DNA of 64,000 bases from Bradyrhizobium sp. AUGA SZCCT0176 (lineage in GTDB: Bacteria; Pseudomonadota; Alphaproteobacteria; Rhizobiales; Xanthobacteraceae): positions 1 through 64,000 of the forward strand of contig NZ_JAFCMB010000004.1 in NCBI RefSeq assembly GCF_018130145.1, read 5' to 3'. Made by a program: the position numbers and the translations under genes. Under the pieces are notes generated by a model, which worked only from the letters and a program-made list of their open reading frames with translations, did no database searches and was not told the DNA's origin. Positions 36,937 to 47,182 of the stretch are shown here, piece after piece; within the stretch, counting starts at the first letter, position 1, and the number at the start of each line of letters is the position of its first letter.

Positions 36937-37785
36937 TCACCAAATCATAAGTCCGCGGCCGACGCCATCGGCGCCGCCCCGGAGGAAACCAATCAGCGCC
37001 GCCATCGCGACAGCTGCAACAAATCCATCCAGGCGATCCAACAGCCCGCCATGGCCGGGAATGATCTGGCTGGAATCCTTGACGCCAAAGCGCCGTTTGA
37101 CCGCGGATTCGAACAGATCGCCGAGTTGAGAAACCACCGAAAGAACACCTGATATCATCAACAGCGGTCCGATTTTCCCGAGATCCAGCACCGCGAATAT
37201 ACAGGCCACCGCAAGACTTGCGACAAAGCCGCCAATGGCGCCGGCCCAGGTCTTTTTGGGGCTGACGCGCGGCCAGAGTTTTGGGCCGCCGATGCCGCGG
37301 CCGGCGAAGTAACCGCCGCTATCGGTTACCCAAACGATGACCAGCACGAAGATCAGCGCGATAAAGCCCTTCACGGGATCAAGCCGCAGCAGGACAGACG
37401 CGACCTCCGCCACCGCCGCATAGCAAAATCCCGCAGCGCTCCAGTTTCGCTGCGCCGGCGTGATCAGGGCGACCGCCACCAGGCCGACAGCCAGCACCGC
37501 GAGCGCAGCATCGATCCGCCCGATGGCGAGACAAAGCCCGGCCAATGCGAGCGCGGCAACGCCCGACACGACCACGCGTTTGTCAGCCGCGCGGCCCACC
37601 ACCATCAGCCATTCGACATAAAGGCCGATCGCCGCCAACGTCACCAGCACGGCCCAAAACCAGCCGCCGGCATAGGCGATGGCGACGGCGAGCGGGATCA
37701 GCACGGCGGCTGCAACGATGCGCGTCGAGAGGTTGCGCGTATCCTGTTCGGCAGCGGCCGCCGGCGCGGCCTTGCCCTCGGTCAC
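36937..37785 (-). CDS. cdsA: Phosphatidate cytidylyltransferase
   Basis: A 282-residue polytopic membrane enzyme making CDP-diacylglycerol from phosphatidate and CTP. The signature is [20 protein letters not shown], followed by the terminal motif [20 protein letters not shown]. About seven hydrophobic helices precede and surround these. It overlaps uppS by 4 bases. Confidence 0.95.
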   Translation of the reverse strand: MTEGKAAPAAAAEQDTRNLSTRIVAAAVLIPLAVAIAYAGGWFWAVLVTLAAIGLYVEWLMVVGRAADKRVVVSGVAALALAGLCLAIGRIDAALAVLAVGLVAVALITPAQRNWSAAGFCYAAVAEVASVLLRLDPVKGFIALIFVLVIVWVTDSGGYFAGRGIGGPKLWPRVSPKKTWAGAIGGFVASLAVACIFAVLDLGKIGPLLMISGVLSVVSQLGDLFESAVKRRFGVKDSSQIIPGHGGLLDRLDGFVAAVAMAALIGFLRGGADGVGRGLMIW

Positions 37786-38537
37786 GATCCGGTTTTCGCG
37801 GCCAGACCGCCGAAACGGCGCTCCCGTCTGGCATATTCTGCGATCGCGCTTTCAAGCGCCGCCTTGTCGAAATCCGGCCAGTGGATCGGCACGAAGACGA
37901 GTTCGCTGTAGGCCGCCTGCCACATCAGGAAGTTCGACAACCGCTGCTCGCCGCTGGTGCGGATGATCAGGTCGGGATCGGGAATATCGGGCGCGTCGAG
38001 ATATTGGCCGAGCGTGTCGGTGTCGATCGATGCGGGATCGCGCTTGCCTTCAGCTACTTCGCGCGCCAGCCGTTGCACCGCGTTGGCGATTTCCTGGCGC
38101 GACCCGTAATTGAACGCGACGACGAGATTGAGCTTGGTGTTGGCGCGCGTCAGTTCCTCGGCCTCGTTCAGGAGCGCGCAGATGTCCGGCTCCAGTCCCT
38201 CGCGCTCGCCGATCACCCGCACCCTCACCCCGTCGCGGTGCAGCGTCGCCAGATCGTTGCGGATGAAGCGGCGCAGCAATCCGAACAGGTCGCCGATTTC
38301 GGTCGCCGGTCGCGACCAGTTCTCAGAGCTGAACGAGAAGATCGTCAGGTAGACCACACCGAGTTCATGGGCCGCACGAACCACGCGGCGCAGCGCCTCG
38401 ACGCCGCGGCGATGGCCCTCCGCGCGCGGCAATCCCCGCGCGGCCGCCCAGCGCCCGTTGCCGTCCATGATGATCGCCACGTGCAAGGGACCGGTTCGAT
38501 CCGGTCCTTCGGTTGCGGGGGCGGCGGCATTCGGCAT
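37782..38537 (-). CDS. uppS: Isoprenyl transferase (undecaprenyl diphosphate synthase)
   Basis: A 251-residue cis-prenyltransferase making the C55 lipid carrier for peptidoglycan. The family start is [20 protein letters not shown] with catalytic Asp in MDGNGRW. Further blocks are [15 protein letters not shown] and [20 protein letters not shown], then [14 protein letters not shown]. It is coupled to cdsA by a 4-base overlap. Confidence 0.96.
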   Translation of the reverse strand: MPNAAAPATEGPDRTGPLHVAIIMDGNGRWAAARGLPRAEGHRRGVEALRRVVRAAHELGVVYLTIFSFSSENWSRPATEIGDLFGLLRRFIRNDLATLHRDGVRVRVIGEREGLEPDICALLNEAEELTRANTKLNLVVAFNYGSRQEIANAVQRLAREVAEGKRDPASIDTDTLGQYLDAPDIPDPDLIIRTSGEQRLSNFLMWQAAYSELVFVPIHWPDFDKAALESAIAEYARRERRFGGLAAKTGS

Positions 38538-38594
38538 CGTTAAAGTTCCAGGACCAGTCGCAAAGTCGCGGTCTCAAGTTTCGATCTTAAGGCC

Positions 38595-39158
38595 TTAAAC
38601 GGTAAGGATTTCCTTTTCCTTCGCCGCCAGCAATTGATCGATCTCGGAAATCATCCCGTCGGTCGCCTTTTGCACGTCATTGGCCAGGCGCTCCTGGTCG
38701 TCCTCGGAGATTTCGTGGTTCTTCTCCAGCTTCTTGACCGTATCGAGCCCGTCGCGGCGGACGTGCCGGACCGCAACCTTGGCCGCTTCGGCGTATTTAT
38801 GCGCGACTTTGACCAGTTCCTTGCGGCGTTCCTCGTTGAGTTCCGGAATCCGCAGGCGCAGCACCTGCCCTTCGGTCGCGGGGCTCAGGCCGAGGTTGGA
38901 GTCGACGATCGCCTTCTCCACGGCCTTGACCATCGATTTGTCCCAAACCTGGACGGAAAGCAGCCGCGGCTCGGGCACGCTGACGGTTGCGAGCTGATTG
39001 AGCGGCATGTGCGTGCCGTAGGCATCGACCTGCACCGGCTCCAGCATGGACGCGGCCGCACGACCGGTGCGCAAACCGCCCAGTTCATGCTTGAGCGCCT
39101 GGGTGGCGCCCTGCATGCGGCGCTTCAATTCGTTGATGTCAAAACCAGGTGTGGGCAT
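38595..39158 (-). CDS. frr: Ribosome recycling factor
   Basis: A 187-residue protein that, with EF-G, splits post-termination ribosomes. It has the two-domain L shape, with the long-helix sequence [20 protein letters not shown], the hinge and beta domain [20 protein letters not shown], and the helical end [20 protein letters not shown]. It lies between pyrH and uppS, the standard order. Confidence 0.97.
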   Translation of the reverse strand: MPTPGFDINELKRRMQGATQALKHELGGLRTGRAAASMLEPVQVDAYGTHMPLNQLATVSVPEPRLLSVQVWDKSMVKAVEKAIVDSNLGLSPATEGQVLRLRIPELNEERRKELVKVAHKYAEAAKVAVRHVRRDGLDTVKKLEKNHEISEDDQERLANDVQKATDGMISEIDQLLAAKEKEILTV

Positions 39159-39229
39159 AACGCTCTCCCCTCCTCAGAAAACCATCCGCCGGCATCATCA
39201 TTCCAGCGGTTCGACGTGGCGCGGGCCGG

Positions 39230-39946
39230 TCAGCCGGCGACAACCGTGCCGTGGCCGGTACCGCGCAGGATCGCACCTATCGAACCGGGCTCGGCAACCG
39301 AGAATACGATGATAGGCAGCGCAGTCTCGCGGGCAAGCGCGAAAGCGGTCGCGTCCATCACCTTGTAGCCACCTTCGATGGCCTGCGAATGCGTCAGGCG
39401 GTCGAAACGCTTGGCCGACGGGTCCTTTTTGGGATCGGCGCTATAGACACCATCGACATTGGTGGCCTTCAGCACCGCCTGCGCCCCGATCTCGGCCGCC
39501 CGCAACACCGCTGTGGTGTCGGTGGTGAAAAACGGATTGCCGGTTCCGCCGCCGAGCAGGACGATACGGCCCTCGGCGAGATATTTGTGCGTCGCACTGC
39601 GGGTGAATAGTTCGGAAATCTCGGGCATCACGAACGCCGACAGGGTTCGTGCCGGCGTCCCCTTGCGTTCGATGGCCGCCTCGAGCGCAAGGCAGTTCAT
39701 CATGGTGGCGAGCATGCCCATGGTGTCGCCGGTCGGGCGTGACACGCCACGCGAGGATACTTCGACGCCGCGAACGATGTTGCCGCCGCCGACCACCACC
39801 GCCACCTCAACCCCGAGCTGGCGCGCGGCGATCAAATCGTCGGCGATACGGTCCACGGTAGGCTGGTCGATGCCGAAGGACTGGCTGCCGGCGAGATATT
39901 CGCCCGAGATCTTAATCACGACGCGACGATAGACCGGCTCTGCCAT
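39230..39946 (-). CDS. pyrH: Uridylate kinase
   Basis: A 238-residue amino-acid-kinase-fold UMP kinase: [20 protein letters not shown] (phosphate loop), [20 protein letters not shown] (UMP site) and [20 protein letters not shown], then the ATP-site segment [20 protein letters not shown]. It makes UDP for nucleic acid and envelope precursors. Located between tsf and frr. Confidence 0.97.
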   Translation of the reverse strand: MAEPVYRRVVIKISGEYLAGSQSFGIDQPTVDRIADDLIAARQLGVEVAVVVGGGNIVRGVEVSSRGVSRPTGDTMGMLATMMNCLALEAAIERKGTPARTLSAFVMPEISELFTRSATHKYLAEGRIVLLGGGTGNPFFTTDTTAVLRAAEIGAQAVLKATNVDGVYSADPKKDPSAKRFDRLTHSQAIEGGYKVMDATAFALARETALPIIVFSVAEPGSIGAILRGTGHGTVVAG

Positions 39947-40016
39947 AGCGAATCGCTTCCTTCATTCCGCGCAGGCGTCCTCCGGCGCAACGGCGCCGGA
40001 AGATTGTCGACCGCGG

Positions 40017-40943
40017 TTACTTCTTGCCGCTGGCCGCCGCGACTTCGGCTGCGAAGTCGGATTCCTGCTTTTCGATTCCCTCGCCGAGAGCATAGCGCAC
40101 AAATCCGGCGATCTTAACGGGCGCTCCGATCTTGCCTTCGGCTTCCTTCACCGCCTGCGCGACCGATTTGCCCTTTTCGTCGTGGATGAACGCCTGCTCC
40201 AGCAGACAGACTTCCTTGTAGTAGGTCTTCAGACCGGACTCGACGATCTTCTCGATCACGTTCTCAGGCTTGCCCTGCTGGCGATACTTGTCGGCCAGCA
40301 CGTCCTTTTCCCGCTTCACGGTTTCCGGGTCGAGGCCGGACGGATCGAGCGCCTGCGGATTGGTCGCGGCGACGTGCATCGCGAGCTGGCGGCCGAGCGC
40401 CGCGAGCTCATCGGTCTTGCCGGTCGATTCGAGCGCCACCAGCACGCCCATCTTGCCGGCGTTGTCGATGACAGCGCCGTGGATGTAGCTCGCCACCACG
40501 CCATTGGCGACCTCGAGCAAAGCCGCACGGCGCAGCGTCATGTTCTCGCCGATGGTGGCGATCGCGTCCGAAATCGCGGTCTCGACGGTGAAGTCGCCGA
40601 TCTTCGCAGCCTTGATTGTTTCGACGTCGGCACCGACGCGAAGCGCGACCTGCGCGACCATCTTGACGAGGCCCTGGAACTGCTCGTTGCGGGCGACGAA
40701 ATCGGTCTCCGAATTGACTTCGACGACGACGCCCTTATTGCCCGAAATCATCGCGCCGATCAGGCCTTCCGCAGCGACACGGCCGGCCTTCTTCGCGGCC
40801 TTGGACAAGCCCTTCTTGCGCAGCCAATCCTGCGCTTCCTGCATATTGCCCGCGGTTTCGGTGAGCGCAGCCTTGCAGTCCATCATGCCTGCGCCGGTCG
40901 ACTCGCGCAGTTCCTTGACCATCGCCGCAGTGATCGTTGCCAT
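40017..40943 (-). CDS. tsf: Elongation factor Ts
   Basis: A 308-residue guanine-nucleotide exchange factor for EF-Tu. The UBA-like N-terminus is [20 protein letters not shown]. The core contact [20 protein letters not shown] carries the family T-D-F-V-A-R/K motif that dislodges Mg from EF-Tu. It follows rpsB by 128 bases on the same strand and is expected to share its transcript. Confidence 0.97.
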   Translation of the reverse strand: MATITAAMVKELRESTGAGMMDCKAALTETAGNMQEAQDWLRKKGLSKAAKKAGRVAAEGLIGAMISGNKGVVVEVNSETDFVARNEQFQGLVKMVAQVALRVGADVETIKAAKIGDFTVETAISDAIATIGENMTLRRAALLEVANGVVASYIHGAVIDNAGKMGVLVALESTGKTDELAALGRQLAMHVAATNPQALDPSGLDPETVKREKDVLADKYRQQGKPENVIEKIVESGLKTYYKEVCLLEQAFIHDEKGKSVAQAVKEAEGKIGAPVKIAGFVRYALGEGIEKQESDFAAEVAAASGKK

Positions 40944-41071
40944 CGTTGAATGTCCTTCTGCCTGTTAGCCACGAGCGCGGCGCGCCTTGCGCCGTGCCGC
41001 CATCAGCTACAGGAATGCCGTAACAGGGAAATCAAACCGGTGGCCGGAAGGCCGGCCACGCGGCGTTACAA

Positions 41072-42070
41072 TTATTCCGCTTCCGCGGTCATCGCCTTGG
41101 CCTGGGCAACCCAGCCATCGGCGCGGCTCGGAAGTCCGACCTCTTCGCCGATCTTGTGCGCGGTATCGTGATCCAATTCGGCCAGCTGCCAATAGTGGAA
41201 GATACCGAGATCGTTGAACTTCTTCTCGATCGCACCCGACACGCCGGTGAGCTTCTTGAGGTTGTCGGCGGTGCCACGGGGGCCCGCCAGACCCTGGAAG
41301 CCGGCCGGCTGCGGAGCAGCCGGGATTTCCTCACGGACCGGCTGCGCGGAAGCGCCGATGTCGATGCCGTGGTCGCCCTGGGCGCGCGAGATGCCGTCGA
41401 TGGCGGCGCGGGCCACCAGATCGCAATACAGCGAAATGGCGCGGCCGGCGTCGTCATTGCCCGGCACCACATAGGTGATGCCCTTGGGATCGGAATTGGT
41501 GTCGACGATCGCGGCGACGGGAATGTTGAGCCGCTGCGCTTCCTGGATCGCGATGTCTTCCTTGTTGGTGTCGATCACGAAGATCATGTCGGGAAGCCCG
41601 CCCATGTCCTTGATGCCGCCGAGCGAACGGTCGAGCTTGTCGCGCTCGCGCTGCAGCGTCAGCCGTTCCTTCTTGGTGTAGGCGTTGGCATCGCCGGAAT
41701 TGAGCACTTCATCGAGATGACGCAGCCGCTTGATCGAACCGGAAATGGTCTTCCAGTTGGTCAGCGTACCGCCGAGCCAGCGCGAATTGACGAAATACTG
41801 CGCCGACCGCTTGGCGGCCTCGGCAACGCCGTCCTGCGCCTGTCGCTTGGTACCGACGAACAGGATACGGCCGCCCTTGGCGACGGTGTCGCTGACCGCC
41901 TTCAACGCGGTGTGCAGCAACGGCACGGTCTGCGCGAGGTCGATGATGTGGATGTTGTTGCGGGCACCGAAGATGAAATCCGCCATCTTGGGATTCCAGC
42001 GGTGCGATTGGTGGCCAAAGTGAACGCCAGCTTCAAGCAGCTGACGCATAGAAAAATCGGGTAGCGCCAT
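41072..42070 (-). CDS. rpsB: Small ribosomal subunit protein uS2
   Basis: A 332-residue S2 protein. The start [20 protein letters not shown], with GGAGAAG 8 bases upstream, replaces the longer frame to 42268. The conserved core runs to about residue 230 ([40 protein letters not shown]). A ~90-residue C-terminal extension ends in a helix-hairpin-helix-like [20 protein letters not shown], a typical alphaproteobacterial addition. It heads rpsB-tsf. Confidence 0.97.
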   Translation of the reverse strand: MALPDFSMRQLLEAGVHFGHQSHRWNPKMADFIFGARNNIHIIDLAQTVPLLHTALKAVSDTVAKGGRILFVGTKRQAQDGVAEAAKRSAQYFVNSRWLGGTLTNWKTISGSIKRLRHLDEVLNSGDANAYTKKERLTLQRERDKLDRSLGGIKDMGGLPDMIFVIDTNKEDIAIQEAQRLNIPVAAIVDTNSDPKGITYVVPGNDDAGRAISLYCDLVARAAIDGISRAQGDHGIDIGASAQPVREEIPAAPQPAGFQGLAGPRGTADNLKKLTGVSGAIEKKFNDLGIFHYWQLAELDHDTAHKIGEEVGLPSRADGWVAQAKAMTAEAE

Positions 42071-42093
42071 GGTAATACTTCTCCGGTTGGTTC

Positions 42094-42168
42094 CTCCGGA
42101 AGCGTGTGAGCAGACGAGCCTTATGGCCCGGCTGCCACCGGACGGCCTTTGAGAGCCATGCTTCCGTG
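42094..42168 (-). promoter_or_regulatory. Structured rpsB leader, possible S2 autoregulatory element
   Basis: CGGAAGC (42097-42103) pairs with GCTTCCG (42160-42166) across the ~110-base leader. An inner GGCC-containing stem lies within (42125-42147). It sits just upstream of the ribosome site, where a ribosomal-protein feedback structure would be expected. Confidence 0.45.
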
Positions 42169-42181
42169 TGAGATGGCGCGG

Positions 42182-42209
42182 TATATAGCCGGATTCCAGC
42201 CAGAAGCAA
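42182..42209 (-). promoter_or_regulatory. rpsB: Probable rpsB promoter
   Basis: On the minus strand, TTGCTT (42204-42209), 16 bases and TATATA (42182-42187) form a good housekeeping promoter, giving a leader of about 105 bases before the rpsB ATG. Confidence 0.65.
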
Positions 42210-42455
42210 GGAAATACGGCCGGTTTTTGTCGCCAGCTGGCCCGGTCCAGGCCCATAAATGCGGGCATTCGGGGCCCTAATCCGCCGAAAACCCCCGCGG
42301 AGACCCTATCTCGGCCGGGATGGTGAGAACGATTCGCATTGTCGCCGGCTTCCGGCAGGCGTAACCTTCACCCAATTCGCAAGCGCCCGCATCGTGAGGC
42401 GACGACGCGAGTTCCTCCCGATGTCCGGATTGCGCGTTGCAATGGAGGAACCGTT

Positions 42456-42923
42456 ATGACCGTCTCCCCGACCCTGCAGAACTACCTGGACCAGACCGTC
42501 ACCTACGAATTGATCCCTCATGCCCGCACCATGTCGTCGACGCGCACGGCCGAGGCTTGCCATGTGCCGGGCGACGCGCTGGCCAAAGGCGTCGTCCTTC
42601 GCCGTGAGGACGGCTACATGATGGCGATCCTTCCGGCTTCCCGCCATCTCCATTTGCCGGCCTTGAAAATGCAGCTCGGCCACAAGGTTGATCTGGCGAG
42701 CGAAGAGGAGGTCGCGAAGCTGTTTGGCGACTGCGAGCGCGGGGCCGTACCGCCGGTTGGCGAATGCTTTGGGCTCGATGTCATCGTCGACGACAGCATC
42801 GATGCGCAGAGCGAGATCTACATGGAGGGTGGCGACCACGCTACACTCATCCGTCTGGACCGCGAGCAGTTCGCACGATTGACCGCGAAGGCCTGGCATG
42901 GCCACTTCACAACGCACGATTGA
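42456..42923 (+). CDS. YbaK/ProX-like aminoacyl-tRNA deacylase domain protein
   Basis: A 155-residue single-domain YbaK/EbsC-like protein: YELIPHARTMSSTRTAEACH at the start, then VPGDALAKGVVLRREDGYMM with the conserved Lys, GHKVDLASEEEVAKLFGDCE and GAVPPVGECFGLDVIVDDSI. Such proteins hydrolyse mischarged tRNAs such as Cys- or Ala-tRNA-Pro. AATGGAGGAA precedes the ATG at 42456. It is divergent from rpsB. Confidence 0.9.
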   Translation: MTVSPTLQNYLDQTVTYELIPHARTMSSTRTAEACHVPGDALAKGVVLRREDGYMMAILPASRHLHLPALKMQLGHKVDLASEEEVAKLFGDCERGAVPPVGECFGLDVIVDDSIDAQSEIYMEGGDHATLIRLDREQFARLTAKAWHGHFTTHD

Positions 42924-43012
42924 GGCCGCTCGAGCGCCGGTCGAGCGACCTCAAGCAACGCCATCGCGCGCGTTCGCCGTTGAACAGCCGCGTCGCGAGG
43001 CGTCGCCGTGCT

Positions 43013-43432
43013 TCAGTGATGGGCTGAAACGCTCTTGACGTACCCGGACACCACGTCGCCGGACGTTGAATGGCTGATGTCACCCAGGCTGATCATGCCG
43101 ACCATCCGCTTGCTTTTGTTGATCACCGGCAACCTGCGGACTTTCAGCGTTTCCATGTGATGCACCGCCTTGGCGAGGTCATCGTCCTCCCGGCAGCAGT
43201 GGATACCTTCGGTCATCACGTCGCGCGCCTTGGCCCGGCTGGCATCGAAGCCGTTGCCAGCAAGTCCTTTGCAGACGATGTCGCGATCGGTCACCATTCC
43301 GATCAGCTGATCGTCCTCCCCGATCGGAATGCAGCCGATATCATGCGCTCGCATCAGCTTTGCGATTTCGGTGACAGGCGTGTCGGGGCTGACCCAGTCG
43401 ACGCCCTTGTGCATCGCGTCTTTGACTTTCAT
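43013..43432 (-). CDS. Tandem CBS-domain protein
   Basis: A 139-residue stand-alone Bateman module with two CBS motifs: VSPDTPVTEIAKLMRAHDIG, then CIPIGEDDQLIGMVTDRDIV, and DDLAKAVHHMETLKVRRLPV with MVGMISLGDIS. It probably binds an adenosine nucleotide and regulates a partner protein. CGGAGGT lies upstream of the start. No partner is adjacent. Confidence 0.9.
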   Translation of the reverse strand: MKVKDAMHKGVDWVSPDTPVTEIAKLMRAHDIGCIPIGEDDQLIGMVTDRDIVCKGLAGNGFDASRAKARDVMTEGIHCCREDDDLAKAVHHMETLKVRRLPVINKSKRMVGMISLGDISHSTSGDVVSGYVKSVSAHH

Positions 43433-43644
43433 GGCGGACCTCCGTTGCTGCGATTTCAGGTGGTATCCCCGTGATGCAGAACAGTTCCCCCTGGCTCGAC
43501 TATACGACGGATCGGATCGGACAGCATCGCAAAAAAATGCGATGACAACTCCGCAATGCAGGGAAAGCCCTCGCCGGCAGCACGTCCATCAATCCAGGAT
43601 GCCTCGCCAGTCTCGAATGGCGGGCCGGCGCACAGACGCCGGCC

Positions 43645-45201
43645 TCAGCTCACCATGCGCTGGCGGTTTTCCCAATACGGCTTGCGCAACTCACGCTTCA
43701 GGATCTTGCCGGCGCCGGACAATGGCAGCGGGGTCTCCGTGACCCCGACACTGCGCGGGCATTTGTAACCTGCGATCAGCGTCTTGCAGAAATCCATCAA
43801 CTCGTCGGGGGTTACCCTCGCGCCAGGCTTGGGAACGACAATGGCGTGAACCTGCTCGCCCCAGCGCTCACTCGGAATACCGATCACGGCGCATTGCGCC
43901 ACCGACGGATGCTGCGCCAGCGCGTTCTCGACCTCGGCCGAATAGACGTTCTCGCCGCCGGAGATGATCATATCCTTGACGCGGTCGACCACGTAGACGA
44001 AGCCGTCGTCATCCATGTAGCCGCCGTCGCCGGTGTGCATCCAGCCGTCGATCACCGCCTTGGCGGTTTCCTCGGGCCGCTCCCAATAGCCCATCATCAC
44101 ATTGTCGCCGCGCACCGCGATCTCGCCGACCGTGCCCGTGGGCACCACCTTGTCATCGGCATCGACGATCTTGACCTCGCAGCCGAGCGTGGCGCGGCCG
44201 GCGCCGCGATGCCGCCCCTTGGTGCGGCCATCGCCGACATGCTCCTTCCAGTGCAGTATCGTCGCGATCGGCGACAATTCCGTCATGCCATAGGCTTGCG
44301 TGAACTGCACGTTCGGCAATGCCTTCATGGCGCGGCTGAGCACGGCATCGCTGATGACGGAGGCGCCATAGGCGATACCCGTCAGCGACGACAGGTCGTA
44401 CTCGCCGAGTTTGGGATGATCGACGAACATCTGGATCATGGTCGGCACCAGCAGCACGTCGGTCACGCGATCGCGTTGCATCGCGCCGGCGACGCCGTCG
44501 GGCGTAAAACTCTGGATGATGACGTTGGAGCCACCGCTCAGCAGCACCGAATACATAGCCGCCCCATTGGCAAGGTGGAACATCGGCGCAGCGTGCAGGT
44601 AGACCGTGCTGCTCGGCCACAGGCCTTCGCCGAGCGCGTTCAGCGCATTGACCATCAGATTGCCGTGGCTGAGCATCACGCCCTTGGAGCGTCCGGTGGT
44701 GCCGCCGGTATAGAAGATGCCGGCGAGATCCTCGCTTTTGCGCATCGCATCCTGCATCGGCGCGCTGCGCGCGATCAACGCCTCATACCCCTCCATGCCG
44801 GCGGGGGCGTCCCCATCATCGGCATAGATCAGCTTGAGGCCCGGGATCGCCTGAGCGAGCGTCGCGCCGACCGCAGCAAAGGCCTTGTCGACGAACAGGA
44901 TGCCGGCGCGGCAGTCGCGCATGGCGTCCTCGTTCTCCAGCGGGCTCCAGCGGATGTTGAGCGGCACGATCACGGTGCCGGACCAGCCGGCGGCAAGATA
45001 AAGCTCGAGATAGCGGTCGGAATTGAGCGACAGGATCGCGACCCGGTCGCCGGCTTGCGCGCCGAGGGCCCGGATGCCGGCGGCAAGCCGCGCCACGCGG
45101 TCGCCGACCTCGCGCCAGCTTTTCTTGCGGTCGCCACAGACGATGGCAAGCCCGTTCGGATTGATCTGCAGCGCGCGCCGCAGGCCGTGCGTGATGTTCA
45201 T
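43645..45201 (-). CDS. Acyl-CoA ligase (AMP-forming)
   Basis: A 518-residue ANL-superfamily enzyme that activates a carboxylic acid to its CoA thioester. The P-loop is GIFYTGGTTGRSKGVMLSHG, the A5 motif YGMTELSP, and GWMHTGDGGYMDDDGFVYVV leads to the hinge and A8 DRVKDMIISGGENVYSAEVE. The catalytic Lys is near GAGKILKRELRK. The ATG at 45201 (AGGGAGGA upstream) overlaps the tetR stop as ATGA. The acyl chain type is not readable; linkage to a full beta-oxidation set suggests a fatty, cyclic or aromatic acid. Confidence 0.93.
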   Translation of the reverse strand: MNITHGLRRALQINPNGLAIVCGDRKKSWREVGDRVARLAAGIRALGAQAGDRVAILSLNSDRYLELYLAAGWSGTVIVPLNIRWSPLENEDAMRDCRAGILFVDKAFAAVGATLAQAIPGLKLIYADDGDAPAGMEGYEALIARSAPMQDAMRKSEDLAGIFYTGGTTGRSKGVMLSHGNLMVNALNALGEGLWPSSTVYLHAAPMFHLANGAAMYSVLLSGGSNVIIQSFTPDGVAGAMQRDRVTDVLLVPTMIQMFVDHPKLGEYDLSSLTGIAYGASVISDAVLSRAMKALPNVQFTQAYGMTELSPIATILHWKEHVGDGRTKGRHRGAGRATLGCEVKIVDADDKVVPTGTVGEIAVRGDNVMMGYWERPEETAKAVIDGWMHTGDGGYMDDDGFVYVVDRVKDMIISGGENVYSAEVENALAQHPSVAQCAVIGIPSERWGEQVHAIVVPKPGARVTPDELMDFCKTLIAGYKCPRSVGVTETPLPLSGAGKILKRELRKPYWENRQRMVS

Positions 45202-45893
45202 TTCCGTCCTCCCTTTGCCGGCCGGCTTTTCTTTGGTGTTCCCGGGCCGCGTTTGCTTGGCCGGTCGTTTGCCAGCCCTTCGGTGAGTTGAGCCGCGAAC
45301 CGGCTGGCGACGGCTTCCGCCGACCACGCGCCGGCGCGCTGATACCAGTGACCGATCCAGTTCAGTGAACCTGCGATCGCAAAAGCCGCGAGCTTCGGGT
45401 CGCACGGCTTGATCGAACCGTCGGCGACGCCGTCGGCGAGGTACTTGCGAAAGGTCCGGTCGATGCGCTTCTTGGCGGCGCGGACGATCTTCTGGTTTTC
45501 CGCGGTCAGGTCGCGCGCATCGAACCGCACCAGACTGGCGCCGGAATCAGTCGTCATCTGCTCGGCATAAGCCTGGATCAGCTTGCGCAGCTTGGCGAGC
45601 GCATTGCCGCCGCCATTGTCGATTTCAGCAATGAACTCGTCGACGATTTCCTGCCCCAACGCCCAGCATTCGAACAGGATCTCGTCCTTGCTGCGGAAAT
45701 AATTGTACAGCGCCGGCTTGGTGATGTTCAGCCGCTCGGCGACATCGTTCAGCGTGACGCGGTGATAGCCCTGCTCGAGAAACAGCCGCACCGCGGTACG
45801 CAGCACGGCTTCGCGTTTCTCGTCGCGCGCGCGGCGGCGGCTTTCGAACGGCATCCATGGCGATAGATTGGTTTCGGGTGACTGCGCATCCAT
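45198..45893 (-). CDS. TetR-family transcriptional regulator
   Basis: A 231-residue regulator. The N-terminal HTH is AVRLFLEQGYHRVTLNDVAE, then RLNITKPALYNYFRSKDEIL, with a ligand-binding helical C-terminus of the TetR_C type (FRKYLADGVADGSIKPCDPK, SLNWIGHWYQ). It starts at ATG 45893 (MDAQSPETN). It probably represses itself, the coupled ligase gene and the divergent thiolase operon via the palindrome at 45941, with an acyl-CoA as likely inducer. Confidence 0.92.
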   Translation of the reverse strand: MDAQSPETNLSPWMPFESRRRARDEKREAVLRTAVRLFLEQGYHRVTLNDVAERLNITKPALYNYFRSKDEILFECWALGQEIVDEFIAEIDNGGGNALAKLRKLIQAYAEQMTTDSGASLVRFDARDLTAENQKIVRAAKKRIDRTFRKYLADGVADGSIKPCDPKLAAFAIAGSLNWIGHWYQRAGAWSAEAVASRFAAQLTEGLANDRPSKRGPGTPKKSRPAKGGRK

Positions 45894-45939
45894 CCTGATA
45901 ATTGCCTGCTCTGCATTGACGGGCTCCGTCGGCCCGTAT

Positions 45940-45974
45940 ATTACCCATGAGTAATAAAAAGTCCAATGGGTAAT
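45940..45974. promoter_or_regulatory. TetR operator with an extra half-site
   Basis: TTACCCATGAGTAA (45941-45954) is a near-perfect palindrome. ATTACCCAT (45940-45948) recurs inverted as ATGGGTAAT (45966-45974). The sites sit in the divergent gap and the second ends 15 bases before the thiolase ATG, so a bound regulator would block both transcripts. Confidence 0.75.
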
Positions 45975-45988
45975 AAAGGGAGCGCACC

Positions 45989-47173
45989 ATGACATCCAGC
46001 GTCTATGTTGCCGGCGTCGGCATGATCCCCTTCGTCAAGCCGGGCGCGAGCGCGCCCTACCCGGTGATGGGCGCGGAAGCGACCAGGCTCGCGCTGGCTG
46101 ACGCCGGCGTCGGCTACGAGATGATCCAGCAGGCCTATGCCGGCTATGTCTACGGCGATTCAACCTGCGGGCAGCGCGCGCTCTACCAGGTCGGCATGAC
46201 CGGCATCCCCATCATCAACGTCAACAACAACTGCTCGACCGGTTCGACCGCGCTGTTCATGGCGCGGCAGGCGATTGAATCAGGCGCGCTCGATTGCGTG
46301 CTGGCGCTCGGTTTCGAGCAGATGAAGCCCGGCGCGCTCGGCGCTGTTTTCACCGACCGGCCGAGCGCGTTCGACGAGTTCGACGCCGCGGCCGACAAAT
46401 TGGTCGACGCGCAAGGCGTTCCGCTGGCGCTGCGTTATTTCGGCGGCGCCGGTCTCAGCCACATGAAGAAATACGGCACGCCGCTGACCTCGTTCGCCAA
46501 GGTGCGCGCCAAGGCGAGCCGGCATGCCAAGAACAATCCGCTGGCGCTGTTCCGCAAGGAAGTCAGCGCTGACGACGTCATGAACGACCAGGTGATCTGG
46601 CCCGGCGTGATGACGCGGCTGATGGCCTGCCCGCCAACCTGCGGGGGTGCGGCGGCAGTATTGGTCTCGGAGAAATTCGCCAGCAAGCACGGCCTCCGCA
46701 AGGACGTCCGGATCGCGGCGCAGGCGATGACCACCGATACGCCCTCCACCTTCAAGGCCGGCGACATGATGCAGGTGGTGGGCTTCGACATGACGCGCGC
46801 CGCGGCGAACAAGGTTTACGAGGCCGCCGGCATCGGTCCTGGCGATCTCGACGTCGTCGAGCTGCACGATTGCTTCGCGCACAATGAGCTGATCACCTAT
46901 GAGGCCCTCGGCCTGTGCCCTGACGGCGGCGCGGAGCGCTTCATCGACGACGGCAACAACACCTATGGCGGCAAGACCGTGACCAATCCGTCCGGCGGGC
47001 TGCTGTCCAAGGGGCACCCGCTCGGCGCAACCGGTCTGGCGCAATGCTACGAGCTCACGCATCAGTTGCGCGGTTCGGCGGAAGCACGACAAGTGGACGG
47101 CGCAAGGCGCGCCCTGCAGCACAATCTCGGCCTCGGCGGCGCCTGCGTCGTCACACTCTACGAACGCGTCTGA
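45989..47173 (+). CDS. SCP-x-type thiolase (lipid-transfer protein family)
   Basis: A 394-residue thiolase lacking the SCP2 tail. The nucleophile Cys is in INVNNNCSTGSTALFMARQA. The C-terminal sites are ELHDCFAHNELITYEALGLC and TNPSGGLLSKGHPLGATGLA (the G-H-P-x-G motif), with GLGGACVVTLY at the end. It performs the last, thiolytic step of beta-oxidation, typically of bulky or branched acyl-CoAs. First gene of the divergent operon; AAAGGGAG precedes the ATG. Confidence 0.93.
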   Translation: MTSSVYVAGVGMIPFVKPGASAPYPVMGAEATRLALADAGVGYEMIQQAYAGYVYGDSTCGQRALYQVGMTGIPIINVNNNCSTGSTALFMARQAIESGALDCVLALGFEQMKPGALGAVFTDRPSAFDEFDAAADKLVDAQGVPLALRYFGGAGLSHMKKYGTPLTSFAKVRAKASRHAKNNPLALFRKEVSADDVMNDQVIWPGVMTRLMACPPTCGGAAAVLVSEKFASKHGLRKDVRIAAQAMTTDTPSTFKAGDMMQVVGFDMTRAAANKVYEAAGIGPGDLDVVELHDCFAHNELITYEALGLCPDGGAERFIDDGNNTYGGKTVTNPSGGLLSKGHPLGATGLAQCYELTHQLRGSAEARQVDGARRALQHNLGLGGACVVTLYERV

Positions 47174-47182
47174 GGCCCGGAT

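Noticed and set aside
35709..42070. A riboswitch or extra regulator inside the dxr-rpsB block
   Set aside because: Intergenic gaps are 128 bases or less and carry ribosome sites only. Apart from the rpsB leader no structured element stood out.
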